This document shows positions 1 through 7,490 of a stretch of DNA of 64,000 bases, one piece after another (the first letter of the stretch is position 1; each line of letters opens with the position of its first letter). Below the pieces are notes generated by a model. That model was not told where the DNA came from, did no database searches, and worked only from the letters and a program-made list of their open reading frames with translations. The stretch comes from Veillonellaceae bacterium (GTDB lineage: Bacteria > Bacillota > Negativicutes > Veillonellales > Dialisteraceae): positions 286,001-350,000 of the forward strand of contig DAJPGA010000001.1 in the NCBI GenBank assembly GCA_025992895.1, given 5' to 3'. The translations under genes were made by a program, and so were the position numbers.

Positions 1-219
1 ATTGGTCAAGCTGTTATTTTTCACGTTGCCGACTGTGACGCTGTCATCCTTGCCGTCGTAAGTGCCAAACCAGTTATCCGTAATCACCTTGTCTTCGATG
101 TCGCCAATGGCAGTCGGATCTGCTGCCTGCGCCGTTCCCGTCATGCCGAATGTCATCCCTGCCGCCAGAAGTCCCAATAAAATCTTCGTTGACAGCTTCG
201 TTTGCTTACCTTTTTTCAT
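1..219 (-). CDS. Secreted protein, N-terminal 73 residues only (partial)
   Basis: The reading frame starts with ATG at 219, behind a GGAGTG ribosome site, and runs off the left edge of the window. The first 33 residues form a clear Sec signal peptide: a lysine-rich start, a hydrophobic LLGLLAAGMTFG core and a TAQAA cleavage region. The mature part seen so far is polar, rich in D, N, G and T (for example GTYDGKDDSVTVGN), as in the repetitive passengers of autotransporters or other large surface proteins of Negativicutes. That reading is inference from composition only, because no conserved domain is visible in so short a piece. The product is probably exported to the periplasm or cell surface. 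Confidence 0.7.
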   Translation of the reverse strand, partial: MKKGKQTKLSTKILLGLLAAGMTFGMTGTAQAADPTAIGDIEDKVITDNWFGTYDGKDDSVTVGNVKNNSLTN

Positions 220-501
220 ACACTCCACTCCTTCTTCCCGCCAGATTCTTCCCGGAATCCGCAGGAGCACAAATGCCCGTCATGCCCCCGGCGCCTTCCC
301 GACGCCAGCCGCCACACCTCCTGTCTCATTCAAAATCAGGCACGAGGGCTAAAATTTAATCTACAATTCTTCCCAAACAGGAAAATCATACATCCCATCC
401 AAGGCAATTCCATATGAATCAGCTCATTATCCCCAAAAAACTGCCTTGAAAGGATATACTCGTATAAATTAAGTGTATGATTTCAAAAACTGATAAAACA
501 G

Positions 502-517
502 TATACGAAAGTATACA
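502..517. promoter_or_regulatory. Perfect palindrome upstream of the secreted-protein gene
   Basis: GTATAC-GAAA-GTATAC lies in an AT-rich stretch about 285 bases upstream of the secreted-protein start at 219. It could be an operator or a transcript hairpin in a long leader. No bound factor can be named from sequence. Confidence 0.3.
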
Positions 518-587
518 AATGTTATAAATATTTATTTCTTTCCACTGAATGGAATTAAAAATTTTTGATGGAGAGTGAGAATGACGT

Positions 588-850
588 TCCGCGATAAGCT
601 GTCCCCGTCAGGGGAAAGTGGCGCGCATGCGCTGAAAGGGGTTCATTTTCCCCGCGTTGCTCGTAAAAAACCAAACAACCTTACTCCGCTCGCGGAACCT
701 TTTTAGATTTTAAAGCTCAATGAATAATCAACCCTATCCGCTCGGCATCAGAATTTAGGGCCGGGCACCTTCCCCGTCTGGGAAGGCGAGTATTAGCGCC
801 CCTCTGAAAAGTCCACACTCAGGAATGGCGAGCGGAGTGAGGTCCTATTT
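588..850. repeat. Mosaic hairpin repeat elements (two pieces)
   Basis: Positions 598-646 hold the fixed scaffold GCTGTCCCCGT..AGGGGAAAGT, then a self-complementary GGCGCGCATGCGCT stem, then GAAAGGGGTTCATT. Positions about 700-850 hold a second element in the other orientation, with a GAGCGGAGTGAG block. The same scaffolds with different stems recur in most gaps of this window. No gene is visible between 220 and 897. Confidence 0.7.
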
Positions 851-858
851 TTCCACGC

Positions 859-886
859 AAAAAAAGCGCTCCCTTTCGGGAACGCT
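859..886 (-). terminator. Intrinsic terminator of tRNA-Arg(CCU)
   Basis: On the minus strand an AGCG-TTCCC / GGGAGCGCT hairpin with a GAAA loop (865-886) is followed by a run of T, directly downstream of the tRNA. Confidence 0.85.
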
Positions 887-897
887 CTGATTTCCAT

Positions 898-974
898 TGG
901 TGCGCTTGGGGGGATTTGAACCCCCGACACACGGTTTAGGAAACCGCTGCTCTATCCAGCTGAGCTACAAACGC
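898..974 (-). tRNA. tRNA-Arg(CCU)
   Basis: The 77-nt cloverleaf has a seven-pair acceptor stem (GCGTTTG with CAAGCGC, one G-U), D-arm TAGCTCAG, anticodon loop TTCCTAA giving CCT, T-arm GGTTCGAATCC and an encoded CCA end. It reads rare AGG arginine codons and stands alone with its own terminator. Confidence 0.95.
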
Positions 975-1018
975 ATTAGTATTATTTTACAAAATGATGG
1001 TGTCTTTTTCAAGTATGG

Positions 1019-2182
1019 CTAAAACAGATCTTTCAACTTGGAGAAGATGCCCTTTTTCTTTTCGGGTTTTCTTCTTAAAACCGGCTCTTCTTCTTTCTTC
1101 TCCGGCACGGGTTCGCGGCTTGGCGGCGGGGCGGACTGGCCCGGCTTGAAGGGCGGGGGCGCGGTGAAGGTGGGCATCCTTAAGACCGGCGGGGCCATGA
1201 AGTTTGGCTTCACGACGGGCGGGTGGTAGGATCTGGGCCTGGCTTCGCTTCTTCCGTACGGTACGTAATGGTATGACTTGGCGGAAGGATCAGGGGTATT
1301 TCTCTGAACGATGTACCTGGCTCCATTGAAGTCGATGCCGCGGAGGCGTTCGAGGAGCATGGAGGCCATGACCTGCGGCGAAAAATAGGAAAACGGCAGC
1401 CTCGGCGCCATGCGGGCGATGGAGGAAAGGAAGGATGTCTTCACTTCGCCCATAGAGTAGTGGAGATCTTTCCTGATTTCATCCATGAGGAGGATCATGC
1501 CCTTCTGCGTGGGGAAAAGGTTCTCGTACGGGACGAGGTTATTCTTGTTTCCCATGCCGGACATGTCCATGAAGAAGACGAGGTACAGGTACGGCAGGGC
1601 TTCTTCGTTGTCCTTGATGCGCAGGTAGAAATTCGCGACGGTGTAGTACATGTTGCGGAGCTTCGACCATTCGCCGGCCATGATGTAGAGGGAAATCTTC
1701 TGCTGGAAAGCGCGGTACAGGATGTCCCGGGCGGTGTATGGTTCGCCGCGCTGGGCCAGTGTATTCTGCGATTCGCCGATTTCCCCTTCGGTCAGGCCGT
1801 AATTCTCACGGACGTTCAGGACATAGGCCATGTGATGCCCGATTTCCGCCTTGCCTTCCTTGGTGAGGACGTAAATCTTCGGCACGCCGTGGGCATAGTC
1901 AGACTCGGGAATCTGGGAAATGACGCGCCCGGTGAGCTCGGCATGCGAACCTTCGCCGGAGAGGCCGTAACGCTTCAGGAAATCCGAGAGTGCTTTGTCC
2001 GGCAGCATGCTGACCGTCTCCTGCGGCCGGCTGTAGCGGATCCAGCCATTCTCATACAAAAGCCCGATCCGTTCATTGGCATCCTGGCCGTAAACCTTCA
2101 GCTTGTACGGCGGTATCTTATGATGCACCGGCTTGCCGTCGAAGTAGTCGAGTATCAAAATGTCCCTGATCGATAAAGCCAT
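1019..2182 (-). CDS. Uncharacterised protein with a SAP-like motif and a proline-rich, basic tail
   Basis: The protein has 387 residues. The frame is open further upstream, but ATG 2182 has a strong AAAGGAGG at ideal spacing, so it is the chosen start. Residues about 62-90 (ALSDFLKRYGLSGEGSHAEL) match the helix-extended-helix pattern of SAP nucleic-acid-binding motifs: leucine-rich helix, GLS turn, then a K/H-x-ELxxR helix. The middle (about 130-300) looks alpha-helical. Residues from about 310 on are low-complexity, rich in P and R, and end in a very basic RRKPEKKKGIFSKLKDLF. No enzyme motif or membrane segment is seen. A nucleic-acid or envelope-associated role is possible, but the function is unknown. 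It is monocistronic between tRNA-Arg and a HAD gene. Confidence 0.75.
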   Translation of the reverse strand: MALSIRDILILDYFDGKPVHHKIPPYKLKVYGQDANERIGLLYENGWIRYSRPQETVSMLPDKALSDFLKRYGLSGEGSHAELTGRVISQIPESDYAHGVPKIYVLTKEGKAEIGHHMAYVLNVRENYGLTEGEIGESQNTLAQRGEPYTARDILYRAFQQKISLYIMAGEWSKLRNMYYTVANFYLRIKDNEEALPYLYLVFFMDMSGMGNKNNLVPYENLFPTQKGMILLMDEIRKDLHYSMGEVKTSFLSSIARMAPRLPFSYFSPQVMASMLLERLRGIDFNGARYIVQRNTPDPSAKSYHYVPYGRSEARPRSYHPPVVKPNFMAPPVLRMPTFTAPPPFKPGQSAPPPSREPVPEKKEEEPVLRRKPEKKKGIFSKLKDLF

Positions 2183-2340
2183 CGCAGCGCCTCCTTTCCC
2201 ATATATTCCGCCTTCTGCGGTCTTCGTAAACTTTTCCATTCTTAAGTATAATACAGAAGTGATTTTTTGGGAATTGGGAGAAATATATTATTCTATATAT
2301 ATTTCTATTATATAAAGGAAATGGGGAATATAGAGAGGAA

Positions 2341-2422
2341 ATCAGGACTCAGCGCATCGCAGTAACGCAGCCGTTCCTTCCGATGCGGAACTCGCGATGC
2401 TCGTCATTCCTGAGTCCTGATT
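2341..2422. terminator. Long nested inverted repeat, probably a bidirectional terminator
   Basis: ATCAGGACTCAG (2341-2352) pairs with CTGAGTCCTGAT (2411-2422), and GCATCGC pairs with GCGATGC inside it. A T run follows on the plus side, inside the end of the HAD gene. It belongs to the intergenic repeat family (CTCAGGAATG..GAGC block) and closes the HAD gene. Confidence 0.5.
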
Positions 2423-2426
2423 TTTC

Positions 2427-3071
2427 TTATATTTCCTTCTCCAGAAATTCCTGTGCTTCGGAGAGGCTCTTGAAGATACCGTAAGCGATGTCTCTTAGAT
2501 CATCTGTGACGGGCATGAGGTCGGGGACCATGATCGTTCTCATGCCAGCTTTGACGCCCGCGCGGACGCCGTTGGGGCTGTCTTCGAAAACGTAACAGTC
2601 CCCGGGATCGACACCAAGGCGGCTGGCCGCCAGAAGGAATACATCCGGTTCAGGCTTGCCGTGCTCGACTTCATCGCCCCCTGCAATGGCATCAAAGGCA
2701 TCACGAAGGCCCGTCTGGTGCAGATTTCCTTCGATCCTTGTAATGCGGCTGCTGCTTCCCATGGCGATCTTATAACCATGTTTGCGGAAGAAATGAAGAA
2801 TTTCCCTGCAGCCCGGTTTCTCCGGCACATACTGTGCAAAAATCTTGTCCACACGGCGGCGGCATTCGTTCTGGATCACCTGTCCGTCGGGTACATGGTA
2901 GTACTTTTCAATGACACCATTCATCACAGCACCATTCGTCCCGCAGATTTCATATTTGAAAGAATCCGGAAGCACCAGGCCCATCTCGCCCGCGATCTCA
3001 TTCCAGATCCTCTGGAAAATAAACTCCGTATCAAAAAGAGTCCCGTCCATATCAAAAATAACAGCTTTTAT
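2427..3071 (-). CDS. HAD superfamily phosphatase (beta-phosphoglucomutase-like), apparent ATA start
   Basis: The product is a cytoplasmic haloacid-dehalogenase phosphatase of about 214 residues. The core motifs are present: FDMDGTLFD (motif I), GSSSR (motif II), KPEPD (motif III) and EDSPNG (motif IV), with an alpha-helical cap after motif I as in beta-phosphoglucomutase and GS1-like phosphatases. The first ATG (3050) lies inside motif I and would remove the nucleophile aspartate. The in-frame sequence upstream has no ATG, GTG or TTG before a stop at 3099-3101. A perfect AGGAGG (3081-3086) sits nine bases before an ATA codon at 3071, which begins IKAVIFDMDGT, so ATA is the likely start. A recent start-codon mutation is the alternative. 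The natural substrate is unknown. Confidence 0.8.
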   Translation of the reverse strand: MKAVIFDMDGTLFDTEFIFQRIWNEIAGEMGLVLPDSFKYEICGTNGAVMNGVIEKYYHVPDGQVIQNECRRRVDKIFAQYVPEKPGCREILHFFRKHGYKIAMGSSSRITRIEGNLHQTGLRDAFDAIAGGDEVEHGKPEPDVFLLAASRLGVDPGDCYVFEDSPNGVRAGVKAGMRTIMVPDLMPVTDDLRDIAYGIFKSLSEAQEFLEKEI

Positions 3072-3204
3072 ACTAACGCACCTCCTGCGCTCGATTTTTC
3101 AAAAAGACTTTGCTTAACATTCCTTAATTATATAGAAAATGGGGAAAGAATAGAAATAGAGGAATGAAATAATAAGGGAAATTTGATTACAAGTTCGCTT
3201 CGAT

Positions 3205-3335
3205 CGGAAAAATCAACGCTCAGGAATGATGAGCGGAGCGAGATTATAGCTGTCCCCGTTAGGGGAAAGTCCGGCCGGACGGCCGGGAAAGGGGTTCATT
3301 CCCAACGGACGAAGTCCGGTTGTGAAGGTTTTGAT
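3205..3335. repeat. Mosaic hairpin repeat element
   Basis: The gap holds CTCAGGAATGATGAGCGGAG, then the GCTGTCCCCGTTAGGGGAAAG scaffold with a CCGGCC-GGAC-GGCCGG stem, GAAAGGGGTTCATT, and a CGGAC-GAA-GTCCG stem. No gene is visible in 3072-3410. Confidence 0.7.
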
Positions 3336-3344
3336 TTCCCACGC

Positions 3345-3374
3345 AAAAAAGCTCTCTTTGCGGAGGGCTTTTTT
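3345..3374 (-). terminator. Terminator of the pil operon (symmetric)
   Basis: AAAAAAGCTCTC / GAGGGCTTTTTT forms a stem with T runs on both sides. It lies 37 bases after the pilC stop. Confidence 0.8.
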
Positions 3375-3410
3375 GCGTATTTCAGGTCTTCTTTATTAGG
3401 TTTTCTCCCC

Positions 3411-4604
3411 TCACACCCTCGCCGCCATGTGGAAGACGGGCAGGATGACGGAGAAGACGACGATGGCGGTCATGCCGCCTACCAATAGGAGCATGGCGGG
3501 TTCTAAGATCGCGCGGAAGCGGCTGGCTTTTCTTTCTGCTTCTCTTTCCATGAGGCCGGCGGCTTTCATGAGGAAGTCCGGGAGTTCGCCGCTTTCCATG
3601 CCGATCCTTGTGAGCTGGTAGAAGATGGGCAGGGAGAAACCGCTTTTCTTGAGGCTTTCGGCGAAGTCATTTCCTTTGGTGACTTCTTCCTTGACGGCCG
3701 CAAGGGCTCTTTCTGCTTCGCGGTTTCCTATGGTGTCCTTGCAGTCTTCGAGGGCGTCGCCCAGGGTTCTTCCGCTTTCAAGGAAGGCGGAGAGGGTGGC
3801 TGCGAAGCGGATGAGGAGGAGGCGTTTGCAGAAGCGGGAGCGGTAGAGGATTTCGTCTATTTTCTCTCTTCCTTTTTCTGTCTTCAAGGAAATCCCCAAG
3901 CCGAGTGCCGAGAGAAGCGGGAGGAGGAAGAGGAATCGTCCCGTTTCCTGAAGAAATTTCCCGACGGCCAGGGCTATTCTGGCACCGGCAGGAAGGGTAA
4001 TCTGCAGGGAGGCGAAGAGTGTCTCGAAGGTGGGGAGGATGAAGGTCAGGATGGTGAGGAGGACGGTCAGGGCGAAGAGGAGGACGAAGCAGGGATAGGC
4101 AAGGGCGCTTATCGCTTTCCTTTTGAATTCTGCTTTCTTCCGGTAGTGTTCGGCGATGCGGTCGAGTTCTTCGGGGAGCGTGCCTGTCATTTCTCCAACC
4201 TGGATCAAGGCGGTGAAGAAGCGGGGAAAGGCGCCTGATTCATCGAGCGTTTCCCAGAGGGTCCTTCCTTCCATAACGGTCTCGCGGGCGCGGGAGAGAA
4301 TGGGTTTCTCGGTTTTTTTCGCCTGTTCTTCAAGGAGGGCAAGGGAAGCCGTGATGGTAAGGCCTGCCTTGAGGAGGGCGCTCCATTCGCTGGCAAGGAC
4401 GGAGAGTGTCTCGTCTCCGGAGAATGGCTTCCTCTCAAAAAAGCGGCGTCTTTCTTTTCTTTCCGATGTTTCTCTTGTCAGCGAGATAATGGAAAAGCCG
4501 CGAAGGCGGAGTGCATTCGCGGCATCCCCGCCAGAGCTGGCGCCGATGGTGCCTTCTTCCATGGCTCCTTCGGTATTGAAGACTTTGTAGAGGTATGTTT
4601 CCAT
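3411..4604 (-). CDS. pilC: Type IV pilus / type II secretion inner-membrane platform protein (PilC/GspF family)
   Basis: The 397-residue protein has the expected family length. It starts with a cytoplasmic head (METYLYKVFNTEGAMEEGTI, as in GspF/PilC) and contains two tandem T2SSF domains. Each is a helical bundle followed by membrane segments: about residues 165-190 (YPCFVLLFALTVLLTILTFI), about 215-235, and the C-terminal LLVGGMTAIVVFSVILPVF. PilC is the platform against which the PilB motor drives pilin insertion into the fibre. It is the last gene of pilB-pilT-pilC, 30 bases after pilT, and ends at a strong terminator. No pilin or prepilin peptidase gene is adjacent, so these must lie elsewhere. 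Confidence 0.92.
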   Translation of the reverse strand: METYLYKVFNTEGAMEEGTIGASSGGDAANALRLRGFSIISLTRETSERKERRRFFERKPFSGDETLSVLASEWSALLKAGLTITASLALLEEQAKKTEKPILSRARETVMEGRTLWETLDESGAFPRFFTALIQVGEMTGTLPEELDRIAEHYRKKAEFKRKAISALAYPCFVLLFALTVLLTILTFILPTFETLFASLQITLPAGARIALAVGKFLQETGRFLFLLPLLSALGLGISLKTEKGREKIDEILYRSRFCKRLLLIRFAATLSAFLESGRTLGDALEDCKDTIGNREAERALAAVKEEVTKGNDFAESLKKSGFSLPIFYQLTRIGMESGELPDFLMKAAGLMEREAERKASRFRAILEPAMLLLVGGMTAIVVFSVILPVFHMAARV

Positions 4605-4634
4605 ATGTATCTTGTGTCGGCTTTACGCCGGGAA

Positions 4635-5633
4635 TCATTCGAGGGTTTTCAGGAGTTTTTCTCTGTCTTTTTCAGAGATGTTCTTCAGTCCATACGCTGC
4701 CTGCTTCAGGGTGCGCATGTTCTGGAGGCCCATTTCCATGTACGACGGGATCTGCTCGTCCTTGCCTTCCCGGATGAGGTGGGAGACGGCGGGGACGTTC
4801 GTCAGGATTTCGCGCATGAGGAAGGTTTCCTTGCCCGGGCGGCAGAGGCGCTGCGTGAGGACGTGCTGCAGGCAGGAGGCGAGGAGGCTCCGGATTTCAT
4901 TTTCCCTTGTGGAAGGAAATGCATGGATGATGCGCGAGCAGGCGTCTTTGGCACGTGTGGTGTGGAGTGTGGCAAAGACGAGGTGGCCCGTCTCGGCCGC
5001 GGTGAGGGCGGCTTCGATGGTCGCGGCATCGCGCATTTCTCCCACGGCAATGATGTCGGGATCCTCACGGAGGGATTCGATGACGCCTTCAGCAAAACTC
5101 GGCGTATCTTCCCCGATTTCCCTCTGGTGGACGAGGGCTTTGTCAGAGGAAATGACGTATTCGACAGGGTCTTCGAGGGTAACGATGTGGCAGGGGCGCT
5201 TAGCTGCGGCTGTCAGGAGAATGTGCGCGAGCGTCGTGCTCTTGCCGCTTCCCGAGGGGCCTGTGATGAGGACGAGGCCGTGCTCGAGGGCAGAGAGCTT
5301 GTCCAGGAAAGTCTTGTCGGGGTCGGCAGGGAGTGCGGAGAGCTCCGGCAGGACACGGATCGCAGCAGCCGGTTTCCCTCCGCTCTTGTAAATATGGAGG
5401 CGGAAGCGGGTATTTCCCAGAGAAAAGGCTGTATCGAGCGCGCCTTCTTTTTTGTATGATTCCATTCTGTCTTCATTGACGTAGGACGTGAAAAGCGCCG
5501 TGAAGAAATCTTCTCCAGCCGTCTCGCGAAGCTTTTTCAGCGCGCCGCCTGCGCGGATCATCAGCGGTTCATCCTGCGTGGCGTGCACATCCGTCAGATT
5601 CGGATACGTCTGCATGAGTTTTTCTATATCCAA
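4635..5633 (-). CDS. pilT: PilT-like pilus retraction ATPase
   Basis: The product is a 332-residue hexameric secretion ATPase. It has Walker A GPSGSGKSTT, an Asp box (TLEDPVEYV), Walker B (DPDIIAVGEMRD), a His box (TGHLVFATLHTTRA) and a C-terminal VSHLIREGK segment that corresponds to the AIRNLIRE motif of retraction ATPases. There is no tetracysteine zinc site, which separates PilT from PilB. PilT depolymerises the pilus and pulls the cell during twitching or DNA uptake. The gene lies between pilB (5-base gap) and pilC in one operon. The N-terminal PAS-like domain is somewhat divergent, so a close paralogue such as PilU is possible. Confidence 0.9.
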   Translation of the reverse strand: MDIEKLMQTYPNLTDVHATQDEPLMIRAGGALKKLRETAGEDFFTALFTSYVNEDRMESYKKEGALDTAFSLGNTRFRLHIYKSGGKPAAAIRVLPELSALPADPDKTFLDKLSALEHGLVLITGPSGSGKSTTLAHILLTAAAKRPCHIVTLEDPVEYVISSDKALVHQREIGEDTPSFAEGVIESLREDPDIIAVGEMRDAATIEAALTAAETGHLVFATLHTTRAKDACSRIIHAFPSTRENEIRSLLASCLQHVLTQRLCRPGKETFLMREILTNVPAVSHLIREGKDEQIPSYMEMGLQNMRTLKQAAYGLKNISEKDREKLLKTLE

Positions 5634-5638
5634 TTTGC

Positions 5639-6817
5639 TCAGTCCTCTCCCGCGATGACCTGGGAGGCTGATCTTGCTGAAATCCAGCCTTCCCGGAGCT
5701 CGCGAAGCGCCGCCGTGCCCATATCGGGCTGGCCCTGCGCTCTCATTCTTTCCTGCAGTTTGTCGGCCGAGAAGCCCCCGCGGATGATCTGCCGCTCTTC
5801 CCGTCCGATTTCAATCATTTCAAAGGCGCCGATGCGCCCTGCGATGCCGCTCCCATGACACTCTTCGCAGCCTTCTGCTTCCATGACCGTCTCTCCCAGA
5901 AATTCCTGCGGGAGGGAGAGGTCGGCGAATTTTTCTTCCGTCAGCGTAACTTTCCTTTTGCAATGCGGGCAGAGGCGCCCGGGGATGCGCTGGGAAATAA
6001 TCAGGGAAAGCGAATCCGCCAGAAGGTAGGGAGCGATGCCCATGTCCATCAGCCGGAGCGGCGCGGACGCTGCATTCACCGTGTGGAGCGTCGACAGCAC
6101 GAGGTGCCCCGTCAGCGCGGCATGCACGGCAATTTCCGCCGTCTCCCTGTCACGGATTTCCCCGACCATCAGGATGTCCGGATCCTGGCGGACAATCGAG
6201 CGAAGGCCCCTTTCGAAGGTGAGCCCCGCCTTTTCATTCACCTGGATCTGCGTCACGCCCTCGATCCTGTACTCCACGGGATCCTCGATCGAGATGATAT
6301 TCACCGAGGGGTCATTGAGGAGCCGCAGCGCTGCATAGAGCGTCGACGTCTTTCCCGAACCGGTCGGCCCGGTCGTGAGGATCATCCCCGATTTCCTTCT
6401 AAGGCACTTCATGAAAAGCTTTTCCTGGACATCCATCATCCCGAGATGGTTGTTTTCTATGAAATCGACCTTCCCGGAGAGAATACGGATGACGATCGTC
6501 TCGCCGTAAAGGGAGGGGAGCGTGGAAATACGGAAATCATAGGAAACGCCGTCCACGGTTTCCGAATACGATCCGTCCTGCGGCAGCCGACTCTCGGTGA
6601 TGTCCATACTCCCGACGACCTTGGCGCGCACGGATATCGGCTTCTTCATCGCAAGCATCATCGTGAAGCGGTCGTACAGGATCCCGTCCCGCCTGAAACG
6701 CACGCGGATGAAAGACTCCTGCGGCTCGATATGCACATCACTTACCCGCTCGCGGACCGCCGTGGTAAGGATCCGCCGCAGAGCCGCCTCTGCCGTCGGC
6801 GCACGCACTTCTTCCAT
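5639..6817 (-). CDS. pilB: PilB/GspE-type pilus assembly ATPase, short form
   Basis: The start is ATG 6817, behind GGAGG five bases away. The 392-residue protein has an N2 domain (SDVHIEPQESFIRVRFRRDG), Walker A GPTGSGKT (150-157), an Asp box (SIEDPVEYRIEG), Walker B (DPDILMVGEIRD), a His box and a zinc tetracysteine (CPHC ... CEEC), which marks extension ATPases. It powers pilin polymerisation at the inner membrane through PilC. Family members are usually near 550 residues. This one lacks the N-terminal MshEN/N1 domain that binds c-di-GMP or a partner protein. It is the first gene of the operon; a TATAAT-like -10 lies on the minus strand at 6946-6951. Confidence 0.92.
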   Translation of the reverse strand: MEEVRAPTAEAALRRILTTAVRERVSDVHIEPQESFIRVRFRRDGILYDRFTMMLAMKKPISVRAKVVGSMDITESRLPQDGSYSETVDGVSYDFRISTLPSLYGETIVIRILSGKVDFIENNHLGMMDVQEKLFMKCLRRKSGMILTTGPTGSGKTSTLYAALRLLNDPSVNIISIEDPVEYRIEGVTQIQVNEKAGLTFERGLRSIVRQDPDILMVGEIRDRETAEIAVHAALTGHLVLSTLHTVNAASAPLRLMDMGIAPYLLADSLSLIISQRIPGRLCPHCKRKVTLTEEKFADLSLPQEFLGETVMEAEGCEECHGSGIAGRIGAFEMIEIGREERQIIRGGFSADKLQERMRAQGQPDMGTAALRELREGWISARSASQVIAGED

Positions 6818-6877
6818 AAGAACCTCCGGATAAGGAAATAAAACCGAAAGGAAGTGACTATATAACCAAGTCACAGC

Positions 6878-6935
6878 CCTGGGGAAATCAGGCCTATCCC
6901 CCGCGTTCCCCGTCCGGGAAGGCGAGTCAATCAGA
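6878..6935. repeat. Short piece of the mosaic repeat
   Basis: The gap 6818-7051 holds a TTCCCCGTCCGGGAAGG hairpin block with a GGCGAGT linker, as in other gaps, and otherwise AT-rich promoter-type DNA. Confidence 0.5.
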
Positions 6936-7051
6936 AATTTCCTATATTATAACAAATATTAAGGAAAAAATCGCTGAGGGGTGGTCGTGTGCGGGTTTCC
7001 TCTCTTCTCCTGCGCCTTGGAGCAATTTTGTAAAAATAATTTTACACCCCC

Positions 7052-7080
7052 TTGCATTTTTGCTTTCCGTTTGTTATTAT
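7052..7080 (+). promoter_or_regulatory. Promoter of the tRNA-Trp / tRNA-Arg pair
   Basis: TTGCAT (7052-7057), a 17-base spacer and TATTAT (7075-7080), 33 bases before the first tRNA. Confidence 0.7.
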
Positions 7081-7113
7081 ATTTAAGTCATATGGTTAAG
7101 GAACCAGAGACAC

Positions 7114-7189
7114 AGGGGCATAGCGCAATTGATAGAGCAACGGTCTCCAAAACCGTAGGTTGGGGGTTTGAGTCCCTCTGCCCCTGCCA
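7114..7189 (+). tRNA. tRNA-Trp(CCA)
   Basis: The acceptor stem AGGGGCA pairs with TGCCCCT. The anticodon loop CTCCAAA gives CCA. The discriminator is G and CCA is encoded. It is 76 nt long and cotranscribed with the next tRNA. Confidence 0.96.
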
Positions 7190-7193
7190 ATTT

Positions 7194-7270
7194 GGCCCAA
7201 TAGCTCAGCTGGATAGAGCACTTGACTACGAATCAAGGTGTCGGGAGTTCGAATCTCTCTTGGGTCACCA
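7194..7270 (+). tRNA. tRNA-Arg(ACG)
   Basis: The acceptor stem GGCCCAA pairs with TTGGGTC. The anticodon loop CTACGAA gives ACG (read as ICG after deamination). CCA is encoded. It lies four bases after tRNA-Trp. Confidence 0.96.
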
Positions 7271-7278
7271 GCAATGAA

Positions 7279-7303
7279 GACAGCGGAATCCACTGTCTTT
7301 TTT
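7279..7303 (+). terminator. Terminator of the tRNA pair
   Basis: GACAGCGG-AAT-CCACTGTC forms a stem (7279-7297) followed by six or more T. Confidence 0.85.
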
Positions 7304-7490
7304 CGTGCGCCAAAAAGGATTTTTCTTTTCCCTGCATTCCATAAAAAACATGTATGCTGAAAAGCAAGAAATAGAATGATTTCTATTTTATATCCATGGA
7401 TTACCCTCTCTATAAAGACTATAATAGATATAGAAAAAATAATACCATATGGTACTATTCCATTTTTTATAGAAAGGGGAGGTCAGACTT

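Noticed and set aside
6981..7293. Frames across the tRNA pair on both strands
   Set aside because: They are chance frames over two clear tRNA genes.
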